From the NCBI GenBank assembly GCA_965644295.1, contig CBFFRP010000126.1, positions 42,726 through 106,725 of the forward strand: 64,000 nucleotides of DNA. Direction: 5' to 3'. Of the stretch, positions 31,840 to 44,100 are shown piece after piece (position 1 is the first letter of the stretch; the number at the start of each line of letters is the position of its first letter). This stretch comes from Paraphysomonas bandaiensis (lineage: Eukaryota; Chrysophyceae). The translations under genes and the position numbers were made by a program. The notes beneath the pieces are model-generated. The model searched no databases. It was not told the DNA's origin and saw only the letters and a list, made by a program, of their open reading frames with translations.

Positions 31840-32367
31840 ATTTATAAGCGATTATTGTCAGGCAGTGCAGCTAGGTGAGTAGGAGTCACTCTCGTGGCCT
31901 GTGGGCATATCTACTTCTGCCTGTTGTCCGCTCTGCAGATCCATGTTCCACAGTGCTGTGTGTGGAAAGTGGCTGTATTCGGTATTTTGTTTGCATATGC
32001 TTTATATAGCTGTATCCTCAATGCAGTATTTCCTGGTATACCGGTATACCCTTTCCTGCGTTCGGAATACGAGCGATAGGGACTTTTGCATCGCCAAAGA
32101 GTCAGATTCTGCATTGATTTCTTGTACACAGTATATTGTATACCGCTCTGTACCGTACCTCTAGACCTTGTATAGTATGTTTACACACAACTCACGCTGC
32201 CTGCAAAATAACACCAAGTAGAACACACGTCAATACGAGCATACGCACCTCCCTCTCACCAGCTGCGCGAGACACCTGGCCTATTGATACCAGTGTTTCC
32301 ACCCAGCATAACTGTTGCACACTATATACAATTCATGCCCTCGGCACCACTTATCTGAGTAGCCCGT
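31840..32367. other. Divergent promoter region, cyclotransferase and Ser/Pro-rich gene
   Basis: 528 bases between two divergently transcribed genes. Small overlapping frames on both strands are not convincing. A near-palindrome CCTGGTATACCGGTATACCC lies at 32031-32050. Confidence 0.4.
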
Positions 32368-33925
32368 ATGAGTGGCTGTGTTGATTATGACAATAAAGAT
32401 AAACTTAAGGAGCAGAAGCTGATAGATTTACAATCTCGACTGGAGGATCTCAACCAGGTAAGTATACTGTGTTGTGTTATTGTGTTTACAACAGAGTTTT
32501 TTAGCTGTATGTTCGACTATTTCGTGATTCACAACAGTCCACTTCTATGATCGAAAAATGCCTTAAGGAGCAGGCGGAAATTAATCACCATATTCTGGTT
32601 AGTATGCTATGTATACAGAATATGGTCCCTCACTGTTGCCTGGGATATAGAACACGTTGCTGGATGCTGGAGGTCAACATGATCAGCTGAAGGATGATGA
32701 CACCGGAAGCAGTGGACTTCAATTTAGCTTTGAAGCGATGAAACCACAGTATGTAGAAAATTCTGACGATGATAGTGATACACCACTCAATAAAGAGAAA
32801 AGTGTGGGTGACAAGCCCAAGAGTTACAGCAGATACCGGCACTCCGTCCATACACAAACGAATCTCGCCATTGACCCACAAACGAGCGTGAAGTTGTCTT
32901 TCATCAGTGCTGGTCTTTCATCCTATGGAAGCACCATAGAAGAAAGCTTCGCAGGTCGCACTGCTACAAGAAGTGCGACTTCACAGACGGGATCTCATCG
33001 GCACTTTGTGACGCCATCCACTCGCCACCAGCAACACCAGTTCGACGAGGGAGAGGACGGTGGGGAATTCCACAGAGGTGATCTCCGAAGTGAGGAACGG
33101 GCACCATTATCTCGCCCCCCACCTGTTCCGAGCATATCTAACTCTTCTACTCGTCCGCCAGCACCACCTGTGACCCCTCTGCGGTCAATCCTACGAACCC
33201 CAACCCGAGCCTCTGCGTCAGATTACGAGGATACACCACCTATCAGGAGCGGTCCGTTAAACGCTTTCAGCCCTGCACTCTCCCCGATTCACTCCATTCA
33301 CAGCACCTTAAACTACACAGATGGAACGTTTCAGGCTCATGATGTTTCATGTACTGACCCACATCCTACGCGCCCACAAAGTGAAACGGAGAGGTGGCAA
33401 TCCTCCGCGAGGCCGCAGTACGAGACATCTGTTCCGCGGACTCGGGACTGCGATCAGTCTGAAGCGAGTCTGCAAAGCATTTCTATGTTAGACATGACTG
33501 GGACCACTGCTGCAACACATAGAAGTCTGAGGCCACAAGTTGTTGAACACCAGCAAAATCTCTCGGCGTCCAAGTTTCACAGAACTGGAAGTAGTATTCA
33601 TTTTCAGCCACAGGTAGCTCTCAGCGAAGAGTATAACACTGGAGAGAATAGGATACACCCACTTGAAGCGTATAATGACACTTTTGGTGGAGGTAGCCAC
33701 TACATATATGGTAGTAATACGCCTTTGAGGTCATCTCGCGGTTCTGGGTGGAACTCCCGCAATTCCAAGACTGAAAATTTGGCACCACGACATAGTCAGG
33801 TACTTGGTGATGGTACTGCCACACCACTATCTAAAAAGTCAAGCAAGTTTTGGAGAGATCGATTAGGAAGAAGGGATATGACTTCAATTTTGGGGTCACC
33901 TGTAAGCATGTCTTTGTTTTCTTAG
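32368..33925 (+). CDS. Ser/Pro-rich protein of unknown function, N-terminal coiled coil
   Basis: Three exons (32368-32457, 32538-32597, 32651-33925) with clean GT-AG junctions give 474 residues. The N-terminal 50 residues form a short coiled coil (DKLKEQKLIDLQSRLEDLNQ). The rest is low-complexity and probably disordered: rich in Ser, Thr, Pro, His and Gln, with proline clusters (RPPPVPS, RPPAPPVTPLR) that could bind SH3/WW-type domains, and a basic C-terminus (KKSSKFWRDRLGRRD). I do not recognise the family. Two introns in frame and a long open exon argue that it is a real gene. Confidence 0.7.
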
Positions 33926-34003
33926 TGGCAACGTGTTGTAATATTTTAATGTTGATATATATGTAGTAATCCTTGTAATTTTTATTAACACTATACGTAT
34001 TAC

Positions 34004-34742
34004 CCGGGCTAGGGATTGCAATATATTGTAAATATATTGTGCACCGGCCAAATAAAATGATAACATGACTGTGCATAATGTACATCCAAACTTCTGATAA
34101 TGGGTTTGTACCTCTATGATCAGTAGACACACATCTTAGGATGCTATATATAATTTAGCCAGCCAATTAATTGGCAACAATTACCAATAATAATTGAAAT
34201 TATCACTATTAAAACCAATTAATTGTTACGCAAGCCTGATATCACATATATCATACTGATATGAAGAGACGCTTGAACGATGAATGTATGCAAGGGTAGA
34301 GATATTCGCAACTGTTTTCGGTGTCAGGCTTAAGACTTATCTTACTGTCGGTGAGCAAGGAGATGTGACGAATCCTGCCGAAGGTATAAGGCATAAGTCC
34401 TCTCATTCGACAAGCAATGTATCTTGATATCATGATGTTGTTTATGAAAGCTAGTCGACACGTCGACACTAGTGGCCGGATGAATGTTTCAATTAATTTT
34501 GAATGGATGTATGTGATATGTGGTGATAATAACTTACATCGCCAATGATGTTCCAGAGAATGAGTAGGAGGAAAGTTGTGACGTTGTGACTACCTAAGCA
34601 GTAGGCAGTCTTGTCTAGCAGTGTAGTGGGTTTAGTTATTAGTTATCATGCCATATTGTTAAGTCGGCTTTAAAATTCCATCAATATTATTGGTGAGGCA
34701 CTATCTAACAATAGTATTGCAATATATTGTTCCCTAGCCCTG
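34004..34742. mobile_element. hAT-like non-autonomous element with terminal inverted repeats
   Basis: The left end CCGGGCTAGGGATTGCAATA and the right end read inward, CAGGGCTAGGGAACAATATA, are imperfect inverted repeats (2-nt offset). Flanking octamers CGTATTAC (33996-34003) and TGTATCAC (34743-34750) match at 6 of 8 positions, as for an aged 8-bp hAT target duplication. Internally it is AT-rich. A 72-codon minus-strand frame (34251-34469) shows no recognisable domain. Around 34160-34238 another hAT-type end (read inward CAGGCTTGCGTAACAATTAA) seems to be nested inside. Confidence 0.65.
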
Positions 34743-34887
34743 TGTATCACGTATTACTGTGCTTCTGGGCATAGGATAGATAGAAGATAAAAAGTCACAC
34801 ACGGTTAACCTATCTCCGCAATAATAGCGAACAATAAAGTAGTAACTCATAACTCAAGAGTGTAACTGAAATAAGTTTAAGCTGAAT

Positions 34888-35210
34888 TGGGGAAATTTCA
34901 ATCTAGTCAAGTTGGTTGAAAAACCTTGTCATACCAAAATTGGTGGAATAGCCTAATCAAAGAAAAAGATGATTCATCCTAGTCAATTTTAGTTATAAAC
35001 CTAATCATATAGTGTACCCGCATATAACTACGCATGTATATAATACCTGCATTCATTAATTGATGACTAGAATATGCTCCATTGTTTGAATGCATGAAAA
35101 ATTTACTTCTGGGTTACCCTGAAAAATCTAGTCATTGTAAACTGAAACTATGAGTTATTAAATGACTAAGGTTTGTCAACCAAATTGACTAGGTTGAATA
35201 ATAGATCCCT
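34888..35210. repeat. Inverted-repeat element of the CCTAGTCA family, copy 2
   Basis: The right arm, read inward, starts GGGATCTATTATTCAACCTA and continues GTCAATTTGGTTGAC, closely matching the left arm of the element at 13745. The left arm is more diverged (GGGGAAATTTCAATCTAGTC). CCTAGTCA-like octamers recur through both arms. No coding capacity. Confidence 0.7.
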
Positions 35211-35744
35211 ATGCGTATACAATGGTTGTGACAGTTATTGATGGAGCCTGCTATCACTTAAGTCGCTTGCATTCACAGAGTAGAGCGTCTTGGAGATAAT
35301 AATCGATATACCAGTGCCAAATATATTAACTTAAGTAGCAGTAGTCGTCTAAATAGACTACTTTCGGAGTTAGTTTTGAGAAGCATTGGTCTGTGCTCGA
35401 CAACAAGATAGAAGAGTTCCAAAAGTGACTAATTTCAGTCTATATAAAATAGCAATAACTACAAGGAAGAGAACAGAAATTTTATGACATGGAGGTATCT
35501 ACAAGACGTCAATGCACCGTGTCGACTTTTGTGCTCTGTCTGTACGACTGTTACGGCATCTTAAAAGTAAAAATCATCGACAAATCACGATTACCCCGAA
35601 TTAGGAATGAACTATCTCATGGAAGCTGTACATATGGTTATGTCCGCCACTGCATAATGAATGACATTTGGGACGATTGATTTCGATTATTTACACCTTT
35701 CCTGTTTTTTAATCAAGGCAAATGCTGCATTCCATATCCATATA
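35211..35744. other. Intergenic; nothing recognised
   Basis: About 530 bases between two repeat elements. A 63-codon plus-strand frame (35489-35680) has no supporting features. Confidence 0.35.
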
Positions 35745-36291
35745 CTACGAGTGATGACAATTCGCTGTAGAGAACAAAAATATCACCATATTGCCGACAT
35801 AATCTCTACAGCATATATATAGGTTTTTTGAAGCTCATGACATGAACTTTCCAACCATATATGTAACTTTTTAAAATATTCTATAATTTTAAAGATAATC
35901 AATTTTTTAGGGTTTTTTATGAAAACCCCTGATTTTTATACATGCCCATAAAATTACGAAAAAAACAAAAAAATAAATAAAAAGTAACTGAAGTGCTAGT
36001 AAATGCTCTCTACTATATATATGTAACGTATTATTACGTAAAAACTACTTTAAGTAAGTTTGTTTTAAAAAGTCCTGAGCGACCTCATAAAACGGCTAAA
36101 AACCGAAATAGTTTTAGCAGATAACTAGCTATATTTTCAACTAAACAACTAGTTAGAGTGTTGTATAGTACTTCTAAAGTTGTACTAATAGTATCTAGTT
36201 AGTTTAGGTACTATATGTATCATAAGAAGTTGTAAAACAAAATAAATAGCGTGAAAAATTAAAGCTAATTGAACTGACTAATAGTTACTTT

Positions 36292-36673
36292 TTATTCCAA
36301 GTAGTCGTCATTATCACCTTGCCACACATCAAACTCATCGTCTCCCTTTACAACTAAATCATCAACTTCTACATCAGTATCATCCTCTTCATACTCAGCT
36401 AAGTGTATAACATCAGAATACACACCCTTCTCACGATATCTAAATTCTTGTTCTAACTCACGATATCTAACTCGGGCATGGACCAACTTGTCCATTATTC
36501 TCCCACATTTGACGTTCAGATATTCTACACTCAATGCGCTTATTACATTCCAAACGACGCTTAAGGTAAATGCGACGCTTATTTGTGATATTTGCACTTT
36601 CACGACAAAGGCACAGCCTACGCATTTTTCCATTTTGGTCATTCGATACCTTAGCTGATAATGTTATGGACAT
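36292..36673 (-). pseudogene. Acidic coiled-coil segment inside the 2-kb element, two overlapping frames
   Basis: Two overlapping minus-strand frames (36467-36673 and 36292-36642) together read like one protein: a basic, helical first part (YLKRRLECNKRIECRISERQ) switches frame near 36480 to a helical second part (VRYRELEQEFRYREKGVYSD) ending in a very acidic tail (YEEDDTDVEVDDLVVKGDDE). This suggests a single frameshift, or an intron, in the C-terminal half of the element's protein. I recognise no domain. Confidence 0.4.
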
Positions 36674-36782
36674 CCTTAAACCACTTCTGTATATCCCGCA
36701 ACTCTACTGCTCTACCTTCCTCACTTCTGATACGCCAAACCTTATGTCAAACTTAGAAGATTAATAACCTTGAAGGGATTCA

Positions 36783-37352
36783 TTACCTCTGCTCGTATAG
36801 GACCTGTCCAATCCGAGTTAATGTATTTATGCGCCCCGGATATATTGATTCATAGCTGCTACGAGGAAGTGTAGTACCCTTGTTATCAACCCATTCTTTC
36901 CATAGGCTGTATAGCGTACTAACGCCAATACCTAAATAGTCGCTAGTGCGATTCATGACGTCAGTAATACTTCTCAGTTGATGGCCGTTATAGAAGTCAT
37001 GACACATGCACCAAATTAACCTCAAAGACATGCTTATATCATCCATAGACAGAGTAGTACCACTGCAGCGACTACTGGGACATATAAATTTCAATGGGTC
37101 CGCCTTTGGCTCAGATGGAGTGAAGATAGGGGCAGCATAGCGATGGGGTCTGCTAGGGGTCTTAACGGCAATCTCGCAGGCAATTTCAGGGTTCAAATCA
37201 CATAAATGATTGCTTCGACGCCCCTCCTTATATATTTTGACCTTATTCTTTGATCCTGGGGGTCTACTATGCTTAATTCGAGGTGTAGTGGTCTCATTTA
37301 CCACTATGTCTCCATCAGCCTCAGAGTGATCTTCAAGGGATCTCTTCCGCAT
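36783..37352 (-). CDS. Putative transposase N-terminal/DNA-binding protein of the 2-kb element
   Basis: 189 residues from ATG 37352. Visible features: a basic, nuclear-localisation-like start (MRKRS); an AT-hook-like stretch (HSRPPGSKNKVKIYKEGRR); two cysteine pairs at a distance (CPSSRC, CMC); and a predicted helix-turn-helix around residues 125-155 (VMNRTSDYLGIGVSTLYSLW). That combination fits the DNA-binding half of a transposase. No DDE catalytic triad is seen here. It reads from near the right inverted repeat inward. The downstream acidic segment (36292-36673) may be its C-terminal part after an intron or a frameshift. Confidence 0.55.
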   Translation of the reverse strand: MRKRSLEDHSEADGDIVVNETTTPRIKHSRPPGSKNKVKIYKEGRRSNHLCDLNPEIACEIAVKTPSRPHRYAAPIFTPSEPKADPLKFICPSSRCSGTTLSMDDISMSLRLIWCMCHDFYNGHQLRSITDVMNRTSDYLGIGVSTLYSLWKEWVDNKGTTLPRSSYESIYPGRINTLTRIGQVLYEQR

Positions 37353-37746
37353 AATAATTTTTTCCTCGACATCTAGGAGCCCCTGAGAGTAACGGAGGGT
37401 ATGGTCAGGTAGCCGAGAGCATGCTCTACAATGTTATGTTATTTGGGGTCGTATGGCTTCAAGCTGAATATACAGTGTATTCTGCAGGTGTGAAGATCGT
37501 CCTCGAGTTTATTTGTTGCTCCGAAAACAACATTCTTGATTTTTGAGTGCCCAAATCTCACGACACAGACAGAGTCACCATAAAGTCCAATATAACGAAA
37601 TGTTCAGCATTTAATGGACTATTTCGTGTTAAAATCACAGTATTTCGATTGCTAAAATGAAAAAGTTATGGAATTAAACGTAAAAGACACTTTTTCATGA
37701 TTTTTTGTCCTTTCTCTTCTCTACAGCGAATTGTCATCACTCGTAG

Positions 37747-38107
37747 ATAGTATAGCTACGTATACCAATGTGCGTGCTAGCTGGACCCTTGATTCTACCG
37801 CCTGTCGGTTTTCGTTTTGGGAGTGTTCCCTGTGCTTCTTCAGTCCATATTTTTGTGTGTTGAATTTGTCGTTTCGCTTTTCATTCTATTGTGTTTTTTA
37901 TGGTGTGTAATCAAGTGCAAATAGAAACTCCACATTTTTATCACTATCTCTGCATGCATTAAACGAGGTGACGAAACGAACAGGCATTCAACTTGTCTTT
38001 TGCATACATTCATATGTCGCATGCTGATATGGGCATGTGATCTGTCACATATGACTTATCGATGATTGTATTTACTTGACAAGCTAACTGAAACCCCACT
38101 TCGTAAT
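37747..38107. other. Upstream region of the four-repeat channel
   Basis: 360 bases between the 2-kb transposon and the first ATG of the channel gene. The reading frame stays open back to a TTG at 38066 but has no ATG there. An upstream coding exon is possible; I could not identify one. Confidence 0.4.
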
Positions 38108-41100
38108 ATGTCATCCGAGCCGGTGGCGATCGTGATCGTCAAGTTTTTACTGACGTTTTACTACCTATTTTCAATCGTGTTTCGGTTGGCGTTTAGATTC
38201 AAAGTCAAATTTAAGTCACGCCATTGGATTATACTTGCTGTAGATTATGCGGTTGATTTATTTTTCGTAGTAGATTATCTCTGGAAATGGAGGCAGAAAT
38301 ATCGGAAAGCTCTTAATATCGCTCCATATTCGCACGCAGATGTTGACGAGACAATTATAACCAGTGATTATATCAGAGGTACAAAGGTCTCGCCAGAGCC
38401 AGCGTCAAGTGACACAATGAAATCTGTTATTACGAATGACAGAAAGGCGTATGTTGCGTTTGAGAATTTGTTGGCTGCGTATGAAAGAAAACAGATTGCT
38501 GATGCCGCATTGAAGGTTCGGCAGCAACGAACACAGCAGTGGCATGCTGTGTGCTTTTGGACGGAAACGGTACTCGATTTTCTTATGATGTTTCCATTTG
38601 AAGTCGTTGCCTATCTGTGCGGCTATAAATTATATTACTTGCTTCGCACTTTCCGCGTTTCTCGAGTTCTGTATTCGAAAAAGTACTGGGCTGATATAGT
38701 CCGTGCATTAGAGATACGTAATGTCATAGTTGGAGCTTCCGGTCACCGTGTTTTGTTTTTAACTTTTTTCATGGTTATATTTGCCCACCTGGGGGCCTGC
38801 TTTTTCTATGCTCTAGCACTGATGCTGATGGAGAAGCAGGATCCTGTTGGTGATAATTGGATGACAGCTGATGGAATAGCAGTATTTGAACACGATACGA
38901 ATACTTATTATTTCACGAAACCACTACGATATCGATATGTTAGGGCGATGTACTGGTCCGTCGTTACGTCGGTAAGTTGCTATTTACACCACGTTGTGCC
39001 GGAAGTCTGATACTCCTGCGTGTAGCAAACCGTTGGCTTCGGTGATGTCGGTCCGCAGTCGGTGTATGAGACTTCGTTCTGTTTGTGCTACTTTTATATG
39101 TCCCACATTCTTGCCCAATTAGCGATCGGTAACCTGATCCTTCTAGTGAATGTTTACGACTCTGCACGAACCAAATATCGCAATCAGATGGAGAAATTGG
39201 AGAATTACGCAAAGTTCCGTTCGCTTCCTCGTGATTTGACGGACAGAATAAAGTCTTTTTACTACCATCAGTGGAAAGTACTTAATGGGCTGGACGAGGA
39301 ACAGGTAGACGTATTCTTTGCTAATGAAAAATTTGACATGAAGTGTTACAGTTCTTGTCTGAGCTGCCACATAACATCCAAACCAAAGTGAAGCAGGCGA
39401 CAGTTCGAGACTACCTCAAAAATATTTCTATTCTCAAAAACCTTCGCATATCAATTTTGAATGCGTTGGCAGAAGATGTGAAGACTATCATGTATTCTCC
39501 ACATGATGTCATAGTAGCAGGTGGAAGCCAGGCCAAGGGCATGTATATCATATCACGGTAGCAGTATATCATTGGATATGACCCGGTTGATGATTTAGTA
39601 TAGGGGTGAAGCGTTTGTGCACTCTATGAGTGTAACGAACACAGACAAAGATCTTGTTATATCCCAGGCTCTGCGTCAGGGTGAATCCTATGGCTCTAAA
39701 GCCCTTATTCAGAAGTTCCAATACTCCTCAACCTTGTCTTCTGGGGCTGGTGTCTGCGAGGTTTTATTTTTAAGCCGGTCGAGATTCAGGCGGACTCTTC
39801 GGCTTCATATGACTGACGAAGAATTCGCTAGAGCCATACCGTCAAATCCGTTAATAGGTGGTGGAGGCAATGATACTGTCGAGAACTCAGATGAGGGAAA
39901 TATGAGAAAAACAAGAAGAGATAATAAACATCACTCTCATATTAGAGCAGGTAATAACATAGGGCATATGCGATGGAGCTTAATCCTGCTATGACCAGGG
40001 TTTATTCAAGTGGAGTTAAAATCCTGGTGGGTAGATCTCTTTAAACCGCAGTCGCTGTTCCGCAATCACTGGGATATTTTTATCTTTGTGGGCATGCTGT
40101 TCTATTCAGTTACACTTCCGTATCTTCTCTCTAACTCACTTGATCCTGAATTCTTTAGTAGAAATATAGGGGTGCTTGTATCGAGTTTTTTGCTTGATGT
40201 TGTTTTTGCTATTAATCTTTTGCTGAGGAGTAATTTCTTTTCGTTCTATCGGCTGAGCGTCCTGTTTTGTAAACCGGAAGATATACTGGAAAATTTTATG
40301 CGAACAGAGAATATATACCTCGAGATACTGAGTGTGCTGCCGTTGGAGATATTGGCCGTAAAATTTGGTGTAGCCTTCATACCAGTACTACGCCTGATGA
40401 AGATATATCACTTGCGCAACTTCGTTGAATATGCTGACCACACTGAACGAGAGATTTCTAGTCGTTTGGGTGTATCCCTTACTTTTGCGCAGCGAAGATT
40501 TATTCGACTCTACGTTGCACTTTTCGAGGTGAGAATGAGCTTAATATATGCGATGTACATGATAGGATACGTTGCAGCTGTGTCACTGGGTGGGATGTCT
40601 GTGGCAACTAACTGCAGACATCAGTACCGAAATGCTTGGCTACGATATTAACTGGAAGATCCAAGACATGGAGTCAGAATTTCTGCATATGCACTATACC
40701 AGACCGAATAGTGCAAGTGCGTATCGCCGGTCAGTATATTGGTAAGTACTTGACAGGTGTAGGTTTTGTATGTTAGTATATGTACCCAGGGCAATTAATG
40801 GGATGGCAACCTCTGGTGTTGCCGATATGCCTAGCACGAATTTATTGGAAATGATATTTTGTTCCTTGACGCTGGTTTGTGGATGCCAAACTATCAATGC
40901 TCTACTGGGTAGTATTGCGTCTCTTATGGGCAATATTAACATGGGAAAGCGGAAGTTTGAAGCCAAAATAGCTATGGTGAAGAAACTCATTAAATTTAAG
41001 CAACTACCTCGCAAGCTTGGGAAGAGGATTATTTACTTCTTTGAGTATAGCTGGTCCAGAACAAGCGGTGCAAATGAGGTGGAAGTATTAGCTGGATTGC

Positions 41101-44100
41101 CACAACCCCTTCGTGAAGATGTTGTCAAATTTGTTGCGGGGTCTGTGCTTGTGAAAATACCGTTTTTCAATGACTGCATTGAACCCATGTTGGAGATGAC
41201 ATTGGGGTTATTGACCCATCGTCTGTTCCTTGAGGGTGATGATTTGATGGTTGCTGGCGAGCATGGCAAGGAAATGTTCGTAATCGAAAGCGGTGCTATT
41301 GTTGTGACATCCCCGGATAAGCAAATCGTATACGCGGTTCTCACCAGTGGTGATTATATTGGCGAAAGTTGTTTACTAAAAGTACGTAAATGTTGTGCTA
41401 TGCATTAATGATGCTGATGTCATGTGACAGGTAGGGAAGCGAACAGCATCTGCACATGCCAGGGACTACTCCGATACATATGTCTTGAGTAAAGAGGATT
41501 TTCAAAAGGTTTTTTATTTTTCCTTCCAATCGCGTATAATGTATGCCTAGGTTTTGGAAGCATTTCCGGGCGAAGGTGAGATTGTTGTTGCAGGAATAGA
41601 AAAGGTACTCGAGCAAAAGCGTCGGATGAACGAAGAAACTGCAAAAAAGAGAATGCAAATGACCCCCTCGCAGATTTTGGAGGAGAAAAAGGAAAGGGAA
41701 GAGAATACATGCAAGATTACAGATTTGAAGTCATCGCGAGAGAGTTCATTTAGTAGAGTGCATTCTTGGAGGAAAGAACTCGAGCCAGGATCGCGGTCTC
41801 GACGATTGTGGGATTCCTTTTTGTTTTTGATTCTATTGTACAATTTGTTTATGGTGCCCTTTCGTATAGCGTTAAATATATGGCCAAGCCTCTATGCCCT
41901 GGACTACTCTTTCGATGTAGTACTTCTTCTGGACTCGTATTTGAACTGGACTGTGTTTCGTCGCAGCATTGGTGGCAAACATATCACTGACGCGGAAGGT
42001 CTGCGCAGCGCCTACTATCGAGATGGGTTTAAGCATGATATTCTGGCTCGTTTCCCTTATGACTTGTTCGCATTAGTTCTCTTTGGCCGTGACATGCATC
42101 TCGTATTGAAAGTAATGAGCTATTTGCGGATACCAAAGATACTGCTGATTTTGAAGGGCATGGAATGGCTGCTACATTTAGAATCGATTTTGGAAGAGTT
42201 AAAGCTAGCATTCGTGCCTATGCGACTTCTTCAAGTATTGATTTTTTATTTCGTTTCCTCGCGGCTGTAACTTGTATGTTTATAGGTTCTTATTGGATGT
42301 TTGATGGTTGGGCACTGGTTAGGCTGTGGTCTATATTTATTTTCGAAGGTATATTTTAGTAAAATTTTACCACAATAACATGGTACAATTAGGCACACCC
42401 TGAAGATTGTGTTCCAGAGCCAGGCGCTAATTATGGGACGGCGTGTGAATTCAGAAATACCTGGGTCGAATTCCAAATATTAAACATGAAGTTACCGGAG
42501 GATGGTGGAACAGAAATATCTCGTTATATTCGCACGATCAACTGGGCCATCCCAACCATGGTTCTTTATGTCGTTGGAGATGTCTACCCGATGAATGTCA
42601 ACGAAACTAGCTACGTATTTGGCGCTATGTTCTTTGGTATATCAATCAACGCCATGATTATTGGCAGCATTATTGCCCTTGTGTCTACTTTGGATGAAGA
42701 CCTCACCAGTATCACTACCAAATCTGATTTCTTGCGTGATCATTTGAGAGATCATGGAATTGCAGATGGGTTAATTCAGAAGGTATATTAACGACGATAA
42801 TGCTGATTGTTTCTCAGTAGTTCTTATCCAGGTGACGGAGCACATGAAATTTTTACTGACGGACAGTGGGCAGATTATATTGAAGGAATCCGCGATATAT
42901 GATGAATTGCCTCATAGTTTGCAGGTAGGCATAGGAGTAATCTTAACACGGAAATATCACTCGTGTGTTCATAGGTTGCATTTTGTGAGCATACGAAGTT
43001 AGCATACTTCAAACAATGTCCTTTTTTCGACTTTTGTTCTGACGAAGTGTTGAGAAATTTGTGCATGGGTATGAAGCAGCAGCTTTTTTATACTGGTGAT
43101 ATGATCATATCATTTGGTGATTTGGGACAAGAAATGTATTTTATTGATCGTGGTACTGTTGAGGTAATGCAACTGATGGTGGATGACCTAGCAATCTAAT
43201 GGAGCGATACGTTTTAATTAGGTTTTAAGTGCTGATGGCAAGACAGTGTTTACCACACTACAGAGCGGAGGATTTTTTGGTGAAACTGGACTTGTCTTCA
43301 GAAGTCGGCGCACTGCAAATATTCGTGCGTCCAGTCTTTGCGTGTGCTATTCGATCACCAAAGACCAGCTTGACGAAGAACTACGAGACTGTGATTTTGA
43401 TGTGCAAGCCACCATAGCGGTTCTTTGTCGGTATTTGATTTAGTGGATTCGCTTTTATCATAACTTTTATGTTTTGTAGGTTACAAGAAACTAATGCGAA
43501 ACGCAACGATGCTGTTATTCGAAATCTTCAAGAAGCGAAAAGACAAGGCTCCAAGCTCGGTAGAATACTGGGACCGGTAAACAAAAAAAGGCTTGATACG
43601 TTATGGGTAAAACTGTGTCATCCGCATGGACGATTTAAAATATTCGTTGATGTGATGGGGATTTTGTTACTCTTGTACTACGCCTTCAGTGTACCTTTCG
43701 AAGCGACGTTTTTATTTGGAGATGCAATTGATGAGTACAGACGGGGAGGGATGATGGCATGGGACTTCACGGTGGACACTCTGTGCTTTGTTGAACTGTT
43801 ATTACGTATTTTTGCTTTTCCGTTCGGGTTTGAGCAACACAAGCAGAATGTCAGGAGTAGTGCTCGACTTTATGTCTATCCCTTCGATATGGCGTGGGAT
43901 ATTGTTGGCAGTATACCTCTTGAGGCATTTGTTCTTATGAAGTCAGTGAATTTTGGAAGTATATTTGCCCTCCGTTTGATTCATTTATTGCGCCTTAAAA
44001 ATATTTTATCTCGGGTGGCCCAGGTTGAGAAACATATGTACAGAAACGGCTTAAATTTGCATAGGATTACTCTTATGGTCATTAAGAGCATCGCAGCGTA

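Larger units (their letters stand above)
35745..37746 (-). mobile_element. 2-kb DNA transposon with perfect 30-bp terminal inverted repeats
   Basis: The left 30 bases (35745-35774, starting CTACGAGTGATGACAATTCG) are repeated without mismatch in inverted orientation at 37717-37746. Both ends are flanked by ATA, consistent with a 3-bp target duplication; this would suit PIF/Harbinger- or CACTA-type transposons, though the terminal bases are typical of neither. The interior is strongly AT-rich on the left and carries two minus-strand coding segments (36783-37352 and 36292-36673). Perfect inverted repeats suggest recent activity. I cannot assign the superfamily. Confidence 0.8.

Noticed and set aside
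38066-38107. Channel start at 38066
   Set aside because: That codon is TTG; the first ATG in frame is at 38108.
40571-40607. A 28-nt intron in channel repeat II
   Set aside because: A 49-nt intron starting at about 40531 gives a proper S5 helix (CHWVGCLW) and is the normal intron size here.
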